A stretch of DNA of 8,421 nt from Oligoflexus sp. (GCA_030151925.1 JASLCY010000601.1:1-8421); one strand, 5' to 3'; shown: positions 1 to 6,962, counted from the first letter of the stretch. Notes: generated from the letters alone by a model not told the origin. Program-made: numbers and translations.

Positions 1-29
1 CAAGACTTCAGCCGAGGATAAGGTCGCCC

Positions 30-1253
30 ATGAGCAAGTGGAAGTACCGGGGTGACGATGACGCCGATCATCTCGCCAAGGTCGACAAGATAAGACGAGC
101 GAAAGACAAGCTCAGACGGCACAAGTCCGAGGACTCCGAGTTCGAGCTGGGCAAGGGCCTTTGGGATAAACTCATCGCCCAGGGTTGGTTCGCCGCGCGC
201 GTGGTGGAAGTGCACAAGCGTTATGCCTTCATCTCGCCGGAGCCGCGCGAGAACGAGATCGAGACGCGCGACCCGTGGCTCGCTACGGTCGCGCGCCGCC
301 ACCTCCAGAGCCGGCGCGACGAGCGCAACAACATCGTGGTCGGCGACCAGGTGCTGTGCCGCCCGACCAATGAGAAAGACGTGCAGATCACGACCGATCT
401 CCCCTGCTGCGTGATCGAGCATATCGCGCCGCGCCGGAGCCGCATCGCGCGGCGTGATCCCATGGTCATGGATCGCGAGCACGTCCTGGCGAGCAACGTC
501 GACCAGCTGCTCGTGGTCGGCAGCTACGCTAGCCCGGGCGTGAAATGGGGTTTGATCGACCGTTATCTGGTGCTGGCGGCCGAGCAGGACATCCCGGCCA
601 TCATCATCATCAATAAAGAGGATCTGCTGGCGGGCGAGAGCGAGGCCTTCCGCGAGAAGTGCGAGAAGGAGATCGCCACGTACCGTTCCCTCGGTTACAC
701 GGTCTTCAGCCTGCAGGTCGAGAACCAGACGTACGAGACGCCTGTCATCCAGGAGCTCCACAGGCTCATGGACCACAAGACCACGATCCTCAGCGGCCAT
801 TCGGGAGTCGGGAAGTCCTCGCTCGTCAACCTCTTCACCCCCGAGATCCATCAGGTGGTCGAAGAGAACTCCAATATCAACTACAAGGGCCGCCACACGA
901 CGAGCTACGCGAGCATGATCAAGCTCGGGCGCGGCGGTTACGTGATCGATACTCCGGGCATCCGGAGCTTCGTCCTCGCCGGTCGGGGACCGATCGAGCT
1001 CAGTTACGGCTTCGTCGAGATGCGCGCGCTCATGAACAAATGCAAGTTCCGCGAGTGCCGCCACATCGATGAGCCCGGATGCGCGGTGATCCAGGCGGTG
1101 GCGGACGGCAAGATCTCCGAACGCCGCTACAAATCATACTGCGGCATGCTCCTCGGCAGCACGGGCCGCGAAGGCCGCACGCGCGACGATGCGAAGGAAC
1201 TCGGCGGACGCGAGGGCGATGAGCTTCCCGCGGCGCCGGAGGATGACGAATAA
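30..1253 (+). CDS. rsgA: Ribosome small-subunit-dependent GTPase A (RsgA/YjeQ)
   Basis: Circularly permuted GTPase that acts in late 30S subunit maturation in the cytoplasm. The motif order is the diagnostic G4-G1-G3: NKED at residues 195-198, the P-loop GHSGVGKSS at 256-264 and DTPG at 307-310, with a switch-type GRHTTSY segment at 287-293. A C-terminal zinc knuckle follows (C338, C343, H345, C351; spacing C-x4-C-x-H-x5-C), as in known RsgA. The region before G4 (about 50-130) fits the OB-fold domain. At 407 residues it is longer than E. coli RsgA (about 350), because of a basic, charged N-terminal tail (1-45) and an acidic C-terminal tail (about 385-407). ATG at 30 is the first start codon in frame in the window, with AAGGT at 20-24, 5 bases upstream. 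The frame stays open to the window edge, so a start outside the window cannot be excluded but is unlikely. Confidence 0.96.
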   Translation: MSKWKYRGDDDADHLAKVDKIRRAKDKLRRHKSEDSEFELGKGLWDKLIAQGWFAARVVEVHKRYAFISPEPRENEIETRDPWLATVARRHLQSRRDERNNIVVGDQVLCRPTNEKDVQITTDLPCCVIEHIAPRRSRIARRDPMVMDREHVLASNVDQLLVVGSYASPGVKWGLIDRYLVLAAEQDIPAIIIINKEDLLAGESEAFREKCEKEIATYRSLGYTVFSLQVENQTYETPVIQELHRLMDHKTTILSGHSGVGKSSLVNLFTPEIHQVVEENSNINYKGRHTTSYASMIKLGRGGYVIDTPGIRSFVLAGRGPIELSYGFVEMRALMNKCKFRECRHIDEPGCAVIQAVADGKISERRYKSYCGMLLGSTGREGRTRDDAKELGGREGDELPAAPEDDE

Positions 1254-1261
1254 CGCCAGCT

Positions 1262-1278
1262 ACAGTTCTTAAGACTGT
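1262..1278. promoter_or_regulatory. Inverted repeat, candidate operator upstream of the acyl-CoA dehydrogenase
   Basis: ACAGT at 1262-1266 and ACTGT at 1274-1278 form a dyad separated by 7 bases, with a TCTTAAGA palindrome overlapping its centre. It sits in the only non-coding gap between rsgA (stop 1251-1253) and the dehydrogenase start at 1304, just upstream of a weak -10-like CATACT (1283-1288). A dyad of this size is typical of a dimeric repressor site, and fatty-acid genes are often controlled by TetR- or GntR-type regulators. The regulator is unknown and the site could be chance. Confidence 0.3.
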
Positions 1279-1289
1279 GCCTCATACTC

Positions 1290-1297
1290 AGGAAGGA
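1290..1297 (+). promoter_or_regulatory. Ribosome binding site deciding the acyl-CoA dehydrogenase start
   Basis: AGGAAGGA lies 6 bases before ATG 1304. An in-frame GTG at 1277 would place this Shine-Dalgarno inside the coding region and has no good site of its own, so 1304 is preferred. Confidence 0.8.
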
Positions 1298-1303
1298 AAA
1301 AAG

Positions 1304-2464
1304 ATGTCCTACAGTTTCGCAGAAAACGAAGAGATCGGCTTGCTCCGGCAAACCGTGCGTAATTTCGCCGAGAAGGAAATCGCCCCTCGCGCCCACGAAC
1401 TCGACGAGAAAGAGGAGTTCTCCGAATCCCTGACCAAGCAGATGGGCGAGATCGGCCTCTTCGGGACCTTCGTCTCGAGCCGGTACGACGGCCATGAGAT
1501 GGATTACATCCAGTACGTGATCGCGGTGGAAGAGCTCGCGCGCGTCGACGGCTCGCAGGCGGCGACGATCGCGGCCCACAACAGCCTCGGCGTCGGCCCG
1601 CTTTATTACTACGGTACGGAAGAGCAGAAGAAGCGTTACCTGCCTTCGCTCTGTACCGGCCACGGCCTCTGGGCCTTCGGCCTCACCGAGGCGGAAGCCG
1701 GCAGCGACGCGCAGGCGTCCAAGACCCGCGCGTCCTACGATGCGGCGAAAGACGAGTGGACCATCAACGGCTCGAAGATCTGGATCACCAACAGCGCTTC
1801 GAACCTGACCCAAGGCATCACCGTGCAGGCGATCACCGGCCAGCTGCCGAACGGCCGCAACGAACTCTCCTGCTTCATCGTCCCGGCTGACGCGAAAGGC
1901 CTGACGCGTAAGGTGATGCATGGTAAGATGATGTGGCGTTCGTCGAACACCGGCGAACTCTATTTCGATGACGTGAAGGTTCCCGGCAGCGCTATGCTCG
2001 GCACCAAAGGCCAGGGCTTCAAGATCATGATGGAGACGCTCGACAACGGCCGCCTCTCGATCGGCGCGATGGGCCTCGGCCTCGCCAAGGGCGCGCTCGA
2101 GATGACCCTGAAATACGCGAAGGAACGCAAGACCTTCGGCGTGCCGCTCGTGAAGCACCAGGCGGTCGCGTTCAAACTCGCCGAGATGGCGACGCGCATC
2201 GAAGCGGCGGAAACGCTGCTCTATAAAGCGGCCTGGCTGAAGCAGAACAAGCTGCCCTTCCAGAAGCAGGCGGCCATGGCCAAGCTCTATTGCTCGGAAG
2301 TCGCCGAATACTGCGCCCGCGAAGGCCAACAGACCTTCGGCGGTTACGGCCTCATGAAGGAGTATCCGATCGAGCGCTTCTACCGCGACGCCGCTCTTCT
2401 TCGTATCGGTGAAGGAACCAGCGAGATCCAGCGTTTGGTGATCTCGCGTTACTTAGGCTGTTGA
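1304..2464 (+). CDS. Acyl-CoA dehydrogenase (FAD-dependent, SCAD/MCAD-type)
   Basis: Flavoenzyme expected to oxidise an acyl-CoA to trans-2-enoyl-CoA in the cytoplasm and pass electrons to ETF. It has 386 residues from ATG 1304, the usual family length. Signature 1, FGLTEAEAGSD, is at 125-135. Signature 2 spans about 343-376: GGYG, then YPIERFYRD and GEGTSEIQ. The catalytic glutamate is E370 in GEGT, the position used by short/medium-chain, butyryl-CoA and glutaryl-CoA dehydrogenases rather than isovaleryl or long-chain enzymes. The conserved DNGR around R250 and the helical C-terminal domain are intact, so it should be active. Chain length or branched substrate cannot be read from sequence alone. 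No ETF, enoyl-CoA hydratase or thiolase gene lies nearby. The gene follows rsgA by 50 bases and precedes the EEP-like lipoprotein by 1 base, suggesting cotranscription with the latter. A GTG at 1277 would add nine residues but is disfavoured by ribosome-binding-site position. Confidence 0.94.
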   Translation: MSYSFAENEEIGLLRQTVRNFAEKEIAPRAHELDEKEEFSESLTKQMGEIGLFGTFVSSRYDGHEMDYIQYVIAVEELARVDGSQAATIAAHNSLGVGPLYYYGTEEQKKRYLPSLCTGHGLWAFGLTEAEAGSDAQASKTRASYDAAKDEWTINGSKIWITNSASNLTQGITVQAITGQLPNGRNELSCFIVPADAKGLTRKVMHGKMMWRSSNTGELYFDDVKVPGSAMLGTKGQGFKIMMETLDNGRLSIGAMGLGLAKGALEMTLKYAKERKTFGVPLVKHQAVAFKLAEMATRIEAAETLLYKAAWLKQNKLPFQKQAAMAKLYCSEVAEYCAREGQQTFGGYGLMKEYPIERFYRDAALLRIGEGTSEIQRLVISRYLGC

Positions 2465-2465
2465 T

Positions 2466-3440
2466 ATGCTGCTACGCTCGCTCGCAACCCTGGCCTTCTC
2501 GCTCCTGACGACCTCGTGCGTCCTGTTCGGAGGGCAGGGGCCCAAGGAGTTCGACGAGCGCAGCTTCTCCGTCCTGAACCTCAACCTCTTCAATCAGCGG
2601 GTCCCCTCGACCCTCTCGCCGAAGAATTGGAAGGGCGATTGGCTCTTCAGGCGCGAGCGCCTGGAACTGATCGACGAGCAGCTCCGCATCACGCGGCCCG
2701 ATATCGTCGTGTTCCAGGAAGCGCTCGCGCGTCGGGACAGCCCCAGCGAATCCGATATGAATATCCTCGGGGCCGGCGCTCTCGAGGGATACGAATGGGA
2801 CGCCTCGCTGGTCCAGACCTTCCGCGATACCCAGGAAATGCAGTACAACGCGACGGCCGTAGGCCTGCCGGTCAAACTCACGACGAAGGATCTCAACATC
2901 AAATCGGTGTGGCCCATAGGCATCGACGGGGCGATGAGTTATTCGCTGCTCGAGCTCGACGGCAACCCGATACTGCTCGTCAACCTGCAGATGCCGGAGG
3001 TCGCGCAGAGGGCCGATGCCTGGTATTCCTTCATCCGCATCGAGCTCCAGCAGCTCCTCAAGAGCCTCGGCATCTGCCCGGAGCGGATGATCATCTCGGG
3101 ACATATCCCGGGCAGCTCGATCTGGAGAGGTTATTCCGAGTTCCTCGCCGAGTTCTCGCTCAAGGATACGAGCGCGGGCTTTTGCGAGGCGGCTTCCGAT
3201 TGCCTGACGACCACCCCGCAGAACGATCTCTTCGCGGCGATCAACAACGGCCAGGGCTCTTCCCACTCCGAACGCATCCTCGTCCACAACGAGACGATCA
3301 TCTTCTCGAGCGGCACGGTGATGACCAAACTCAGGCCGAACTCCGTGAACGGCCCGCAGTACGGCGTGCATCGCCTCTGGGCGAGCCCGAGCTTCGGCTG
3401 GGAGGCGGAGCTGCGCCTCGCCCAGTGTTCGTCGAACTAA
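2466..3440 (+). CDS. Lipoprotein with a degenerate endonuclease/exonuclease/phosphatase (EEP) fold
   Basis: A lipoprotein signal peptide covers residues 1-17 with lipobox LTTSC and Cys18, so the mature protein should be membrane-anchored. The remaining roughly 300 residues follow the EEP superfamily plan (sphingomyelinase C, DNase I and inositol phosphatase relatives): VLNLNLFN at 37-43, PDIVVFQEA at 79-86 with the metal-binding type E85, LLVNLQ at 170-175, IISGHIPG at 209-216, SERILVH at 268-274 and YGVH at 299-302. Several family catalytic residues look replaced. The NxH histidine is Q175, GDxN reads GHIP (H213, P215) and the aspartate before the final histidine is V301; E85 and H302 remain. 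Hydrolase activity is therefore doubtful, and a binding or scaffolding role is possible. The start is 1 base after the dehydrogenase stop with only a weak AGG site, which suggests translational coupling. Fold assignment is moderately sure; function is unknown. Confidence 0.75.
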   Translation: MLLRSLATLAFSLLTTSCVLFGGQGPKEFDERSFSVLNLNLFNQRVPSTLSPKNWKGDWLFRRERLELIDEQLRITRPDIVVFQEALARRDSPSESDMNILGAGALEGYEWDASLVQTFRDTQEMQYNATAVGLPVKLTTKDLNIKSVWPIGIDGAMSYSLLELDGNPILLVNLQMPEVAQRADAWYSFIRIELQQLLKSLGICPERMIISGHIPGSSIWRGYSEFLAEFSLKDTSAGFCEAASDCLTTTPQNDLFAAINNGQGSSHSERILVHNETIIFSSGTVMTKLRPNSVNGPQYGVHRLWASPSFGWEAELRLAQCSSN

Positions 3441-3456
3441 GTCCATGGGAGCGCCC

Positions 3457-3478
3457 GACGACGCCGAACGACGTCATC
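3457..3478 (-). other. Hairpin in the convergent intergenic junction
   Basis: Read on the - strand, GATGACGTC, loop GTTC and GGCGTCGTC form a 9-bp stem with two G-U wobbles, downstream of the beta-barrel gene's stop (3496-3498) and in the 55-base gap to the EEP-like gene. On the + strand the wobbles become A-C mismatches, so the structure favours the - transcript. No T-run follows, so it is not a classical intrinsic terminator. It may protect the 3' end or be incidental. Confidence 0.3.
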
Positions 3479-3495
3479 GCATGGGTGAGCGACTT

Positions 3496-4089
3496 CTACA
3501 GGAAGCCGATGCCGTAGCCGAGTGTCATGGTGTAGCCTTGCAGCATCGTGGTTTTCGTGCCTTTCCAGCGTTCGACCTGGAAGGTGACGGCGCTCTTGCG
3601 CGAAGTGAGCCACCAGAGGGAAGCGTTGAGGCCCACCGAGACTTCGCTCGAGAAGACCGGATCCTTCTGAAAGGGCGGCGTGGACTTGATCGTCGGGAGA
3701 AGATAAGCGATCTCGGTGCCCACGAGGAAATAAAAGGGATGGTAGATCCTGAAGACGGCCTGCGTTTGGCTCGACAAAGACAGGAGCGACATCGGGTGAT
3801 CGTTGCGTTTGAGGATCACCGGCTTGCGTTCCATGCCCAGGCCGACGATCCATTCCGAATCGAGGCGGTGCGCGTATTTAAGGCCGAAACCGGGCTGCTC
3901 GCGACGATAGAGCATTCGGCTCTTGGCCACGGGCGTGTCGTAGGGCACTTGCAGGAACATATAGTCTTTAGCATAGGTTTTCGGTATCGTTTCAACCATA
4001 TCAAGCTCTTGCGCCCGAACGCCGACAGACCATAAACCCAGTACGGCGGCCATGATTTTGGAGTAGATAGGATGACCGAGTCGATTCAT
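3496..4089 (-). CDS. Exported beta-barrel-like outer-membrane protein, function unknown
   Basis: The protein has 197 residues. Residues 1-26 look like a Sec signal peptide with the hydrophobic segment MAAVLGLWSVGV and a VRA|QE cleavage site. The mature part has alternating polar/hydrophobic, aromatic-rich stretches typical of short transmembrane beta strands: about 43-50, 67-74, 80-93, 108-131, 145-161, 167-174 and 185-197. It ends in YGIGFL, near the usual C-terminal strand, although the last residue is Leu rather than Phe. I recognise no named family. ATG 4089 is chosen because GGAAGGTGA (4107-4099 on the - strand) precedes it by 9 bases; an internal Met at 4053 lacks such a site. The gene is convergent with the EEP-like lipoprotein and divergent from the polysaccharide operon, overlapping its first 18 bases. 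An open frame on the + strand across the same region has no signal peptide or domain and is judged a shadow. Confidence 0.7.
   Translation of the reverse strand: MNRLGHPIYSKIMAAVLGLWSVGVRAQELDMVETIPKTYAKDYMFLQVPYDTPVAKSRMLYRREQPGFGLKYAHRLDSEWIVGLGMERKPVILKRNDHPMSLLSLSSQTQAVFRIYHPFYFLVGTEIAYLLPTIKSTPPFQKDPVFSSEVSVGLNASLWWLTSRKSAVTFQVERWKGTKTTMLQGYTMTLGYGIGFL
4060..4063 (+). promoter_or_regulatory. Shine-Dalgarno of the O-antigen ligase-like gene, inside the divergent gene
   Basis: GGAG is 8 bases before ATG 4072 and lies within the coding region of the - strand beta-barrel gene. It favours ATG 4072 over the in-frame ATG at 4096, which lacks a comparable site. The promoter must lie further inside the - strand gene. 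A weak candidate is TTGCGC (4009-4014), 16 bases, CATAAA (4031-4036). Confidence 0.55.
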
Positions 4090-5439
4090 ACAGGCATGTC
4101 ACCTTCCGTGCTGGATCCCGAGAGCCCAATCCTAGTGAAGCATAAGGATAAATGGGAGTACGGTCTACTCCATATCATGGTCTGCGCGATCCTGCTCGCG
4201 CCCGCGGCCCAGTCCTGGTCAGCGGGACTGCTGGGGCTTACCTACCTTTTCCTGAGGCGCTGGCGCCTGATCGATTGGCGAACGCCGCTGGCTCGCCTCT
4301 ACAAGACCTTCGTGCGTGATCTCTCGGGCCTCTGGCTCATCCTGCTGATCTCCGGCCTGGTGGAGTATTATCTGGAGGGCCACGGCAGGTTCTTCAAACC
4401 TTATCTGAACATGATCGGCAAGCAGGGCGTCTGGGGCTCCATCATCATCGCGGTCCTGCTGGCCTTCCAATCGCGCTATGCGCAGCCGCTCGTCCGCATC
4501 CGCGCCCTGCTCGCCTTCTCGATCCTCCTGCTCGCCTACTGCGTCGCGCAGCGATACACGGGCATCGACTGGGTGCACGGCCTGCACGCGAAGCTGGGCG
4601 AGAATCGTTTCGACTACGGTATTTACAGGGTTTCCGGATGGACCAACCATCCGCTGACGTTCGCCTACAACCTCATGCTCTTCGCGCTGGTATCCTTCGC
4701 GCAGTGGCTCGACCTCAAGGCCAGGGGCCTTAAGGAAGCGAGGCTCTGGGCCGCGCAGACCGTGCTTCTGCTGGCGATGATGATCCTCACCGATTCGCGC
4801 TTCGCCCTGATCCTGACGGCGGCTCTGATGATAGGCGCGGGCGTGTGGAATTACCCGCGCTGGCGCAAGGGCCTGCTCATCGGTTCGCTCGCCGTCGCCG
4901 GCGTCATCGCTCTCGCCCTCTTCGCCCTGCCGCATGAAGCGCTGGGCCGCTGGGGGGAATTCTTCGACAGCGGCATCCCCCTCGAGCAGAGGTTCGACCG
5001 CGTGATCTTCTGGAAGGTCAACTGGCAGCTCTTCGTCTCGCACCCGTGGTTCGGCACCGGGCTCCAAGGCTACGATGCCCAGCTACTAGACACCTATCTC
5101 AAAGCCGGCTACTCTGGATTAGAGCGCAAATACAATGCCCACAACATCTATCTCCAGACCCTCGCCGACGGCGGCGCGATCGGGGAAATCGGCCTCGCCC
5201 TTCTCTTGACGGCTGTGGGCCGTTTGGCATTTCAAGTGAAAAAGGCCTTTCATCACCTCGCGTTGCCTCTCGTCTTTTTCGCGACGCTCGGCTCTGGCCT
5301 CGTCCAGAACAACCTGCGCGATACCGAATATTGTTTTGCGCTTTGGACCAGCATCGGCCTCGTCTTCAGCTGGCTGATCGTTCAGGGGAAACCGAATGAA
5401 CCAAGAGCAGGAAACCAGTTCCAAGATCTCGAACCCTGA
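4072..5439 (+). CDS. O-antigen ligase / Wzy-type polysaccharide polymerase family membrane protein
   Basis: Inner-membrane protein of 455 residues with about 11-12 hydrophobic segments (roughly 31-48, 50-62, 85-98, 119-132, 145-160, 197-213, 226-240, 245-258, 267-286, 366-388, 396-411, 420-437). The large hydrophilic loop before the last three segments (about 287-365) carries NAHNIYLQTLADGG, the Wzy_C/WaaL hallmark with H357 as the expected key histidine. TDSR at 240-243 supplies the conserved arginine, and YRVSGWTNHPLTFA (185-198) matches the family's R-x-SG-x-xNP type segment. Family members transfer undecaprenyl-linked glycans to lipid A core, polymerise repeat units or glycosylate proteins. 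Which of these applies here cannot be told, since no glycosyltransferase or flippase is in the window. It opens a four-gene operon, and its C-terminal coding end overlaps the PilZ gene by 44 bases. Confidence 0.88.
   Translation: MTESIHTGMSPSVLDPESPILVKHKDKWEYGLLHIMVCAILLAPAAQSWSAGLLGLTYLFLRRWRLIDWRTPLARLYKTFVRDLSGLWLILLISGLVEYYLEGHGRFFKPYLNMIGKQGVWGSIIIAVLLAFQSRYAQPLVRIRALLAFSILLLAYCVAQRYTGIDWVHGLHAKLGENRFDYGIYRVSGWTNHPLTFAYNLMLFALVSFAQWLDLKARGLKEARLWAAQTVLLLAMMILTDSRFALILTAALMIGAGVWNYPRWRKGLLIGSLAVAGVIALALFALPHEALGRWGEFFDSGIPLEQRFDRVIFWKVNWQLFVSHPWFGTGLQGYDAQLLDTYLKAGYSGLERKYNAHNIYLQTLADGGAIGEIGLALLLTAVGRLAFQVKKAFHHLALPLVFFATLGSGLVQNNLRDTEYCFALWTSIGLVFSWLIVQGKPNEPRAGNQFQDLEP
5384..5389 (+). 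promoter_or_regulatory. Shine-Dalgarno of the PilZ gene, inside the upstream gene
   Basis: AGGGGA is 6 bases before ATG 5396 and lies in the coding end of the O-antigen ligase-like gene. It supports the 44-base overlapping start over the internal ATG at 5465, which has no comparable site. Confidence 0.65.
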
Positions 5440-6178
5440 GAGCATCGCGCGTCTTGTCACCAAGATGTGCGATGGGAACATGCAGGTCCTGCTCCGGCAT
5501 CGCGATAGCGGCAAGGTCACGATTCGCGGCACATTCTCCAAAATCGGCAAATTCAAGGGCGATGCCGCGATCTTGCTCGGCAAGATGTCGGACGTGGGCC
5601 TCGCCAAGCTCGAGACGAAGATGCCGATCCGCGTCGAGGTCCTCGGGATGTCCTCGCAGCTCACCTTCCTCACCGTCATCGTCGATAAGACCAAGGACGG
5701 CATCATCTGCGCGATGCCGCGCTCCCTGGTCAGCACGGAACGCCGGACCAACAGCCGCTTCCGCGTGACGCCCGGCATCACGGCCTTCATGAACTTCGAT
5801 TTTTGGAAATCCCAGCAATCCGATCCCGCATGCCCGCCTTTCTTCAGCTCTTACGGCGGCCTCTCGAACTGGATATCCGTCGCCGACATCAGCCTCGGCG
5901 GCGTCTGCCTCCTGGTGCGCTTCCCCTCTTTCCTGCATGCCGCCGAGAAGCAGACGGACGTCGTCCAGGGCTTCCTCCACCTGCCCATGACGCCGCCGAT
6001 GCCCATGACCGGCGTCATCCGCTGGCGCCGCAAGATCAAGAACCGCGTGGAAGATTCTGCCGAGGAACGTTTTGCCTTGGAATACCGCATCGGCTTCGAA
6101 TTTGGGACAATAGAGGAAGAGCAGATGCAGAAGATTCGGCATTTCATTCGTCAATTGACCGTCGCGGAAGCGATCTAA
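5396..6178 (+). CDS. PilZ-domain c-di-GMP receptor with YcgR-like N-terminal domain
   Basis: The protein has 260 residues and is predicted to be cytoplasmic, with no signal peptide or membrane segment. The C-terminal half carries both c-di-GMP-binding PilZ motifs: R-x3-R at R117-R121 (within ERRTNSRFRV) and D-x-S-x-x-G at D164-G169 (DISLGG). The N-terminal part (about 28-112) is beta-rich and runs straight into the ERR arginines, the layout of YcgR-type proteins. The two motifs are separated by a longer stretch than in minimal PilZ domains, with a roughly 20-residue aromatic and Pro/Cys-containing insert at about 137-159. Both binding motifs are intact, so nucleotide binding is expected. The output partner is unknown; its overlap with the O-antigen ligase-like gene suggests it acts on polysaccharide production rather than flagellar braking, which is inference. 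There is no nearby GGDEF or EAL gene. Confidence 0.87.
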   Translation: MNQEQETSSKISNPESIARLVTKMCDGNMQVLLRHRDSGKVTIRGTFSKIGKFKGDAAILLGKMSDVGLAKLETKMPIRVEVLGMSSQLTFLTVIVDKTKDGIICAMPRSLVSTERRTNSRFRVTPGITAFMNFDFWKSQQSDPACPPFFSSYGGLSNWISVADISLGGVCLLVRFPSFLHAAEKQTDVVQGFLHLPMTPPMPMTGVIRWRRKIKNRVEDSAEERFALEYRIGFEFGTIEEEQMQKIRHFIRQLTVAEAI

Positions 6179-6183
6179 AAGGA
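6177..6183 (+). promoter_or_regulatory. Shine-Dalgarno of the CpoB-like gene, overlapping the PilZ stop codon
   Basis: AAAAGGA overlaps the PilZ TAA (6176-6178) and lies 8 bases before ATG 6192. This arrangement suits reinitiation by ribosomes finishing the PilZ gene. Confidence 0.6.
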
Positions 6184-6191
6184 CTTCTCCC

Positions 6192-6962
6192 ATGCGCGTT
6201 CATCACCTGGCCTTCGCCATCGGCCTCGTCCTCACGTCGTCGTGCAGCACGTTCTTCGGAAGCGATAAGGCTTCCGAGGAGAGCGCCGGCGCGGCCGGTT
6301 CGGTGAGGACTTCGGCAACGGACGCGCTCGAGCTCCGCGTCGCGCAGCTCTGGTCCAGGGTCGATGATCTCGAGGCGCAGCTCATCCAGCAGAAGGAACG
6401 CAATAAGCTCCTCGAGAAGGGCCTGATGCTCGGCATCATCCCCGACGAGCTGAAGGCGGAGGACGAGCGGCCGGCCAAGTCCCTGCCGAAGGCCCAGGCG
6501 CGGCCCGCGACCGATGCCGGCGCGAAACTCGAGATCGCCAAGCCCGCTCCCGTCGCGGTCGAGCAAAGCCACGACCGGGCCCTCTATCGCAAGATGCTCG
6601 CCGACGCGCAGGATAAATTCAACCGCGCGAACTACGGCCAGGCGATCGCCGCCTATAACGATATAGGCGCTAAATTCGACGACGGCATCACCGAAGGCAA
6701 CCAGTTCTATTGGGTCGGCCTGAGCTGGTTCTACCTCAAGGAATACAAACTCTCGGACGAGAGCTTCAATTCGCTGCGCGAACGTTACCCCTCGAACCCC
6801 TGGGTGAACCACGCGGCCTTCTACCAGGCGAAGATCGAGGAGAACCGCGGCTTCCACCAGAGGGCGCTCGATCAATTCCAGAAGATACTCGACGAGAATC
6901 CCGACAAGGACCTCGGTGAGATGGCGCGCGCGGAGATAACCAGGATGAAGGAGAAGTTATGA
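6192..6962 (+). CDS. Lipoprotein with coiled coil and TPR repeats (CpoB/YbgF-like architecture)
   Basis: The protein has 256 residues. Residues 1-17 form a lipoprotein signal peptide with lipobox LTSSC and Cys18; +2 is Ser, compatible with outer-membrane sorting by the E. coli rule. A heptad-type coiled coil covers about 44-76, followed by a Pro/Ala-rich linker (about 90-128). Three TPR-like helical pairs follow (about 130-163, 168-201, 204-240) with FNRANYGQAIAAY, YLKEYKLSDESF and FHQRALDQF as repeat cores. Coiled coil followed by TPRs is the plan of CpoB/YbgF, which links peptidoglycan synthesis with Tol-Pal in the periplasm. Here there are no tol or pal neighbours, and the protein is lipidated rather than soluble, so orthology is not claimed. 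It starts 13 bases after the PilZ stop and overlaps the LysM gene by ATGA, so it probably acts with the LysM protein at the cell wall. Confidence 0.8.
   Translation: MRVHHLAFAIGLVLTSSCSTFFGSDKASEESAGAAGSVRTSATDALELRVAQLWSRVDDLEAQLIQQKERNKLLEKGLMLGIIPDELKAEDERPAKSLPKAQARPATDAGAKLEIAKPAPVAVEQSHDRALYRKMLADAQDKFNRANYGQAIAAYNDIGAKFDDGITEGNQFYWVGLSWFYLKEYKLSDESFNSLRERYPSNPWVNHAAFYQAKIEENRGFHQRALDQFQKILDENPDKDLGEMARAEITRMKEKL

Noticed and set aside
1..21. Possible tail of an upstream gene ending at TAA 19-21, just before rsgA
   Set aside because: Only six codons are visible and another frame is also open, so the sequence cannot show which, if any, is coding.
1127..2329. 400-codon open frame on the - strand across the acyl-CoA dehydrogenase
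   Set aside because: It is antisense to a gene with complete family signatures and a ribosome binding site. Its composition (rich in R, A, E, L, G, H) has no domain or signal and is the usual shadow of GC-rich coding sequence.
2472..3446. 324-codon open frame on the - strand opposite the EEP-like lipoprotein
   Set aside because: The + strand protein has a lipobox and a superfamily framework. The - strand frame is an Arg/Glu-rich shadow.
3441..3495. Direct near-repeat CATGGGAGCG / CATGGGTGAGCG in the convergent gap
   Set aside because: The copies are short and imperfect, and they have no association with a mobile element or integration site.
3445..4035. 196-codon open frame on the + strand opposite the beta-barrel gene
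   Set aside because: It has no signal peptide, domain or convincing start site. The - strand frame has a signal peptide, beta-strand pattern and Shine-Dalgarno.
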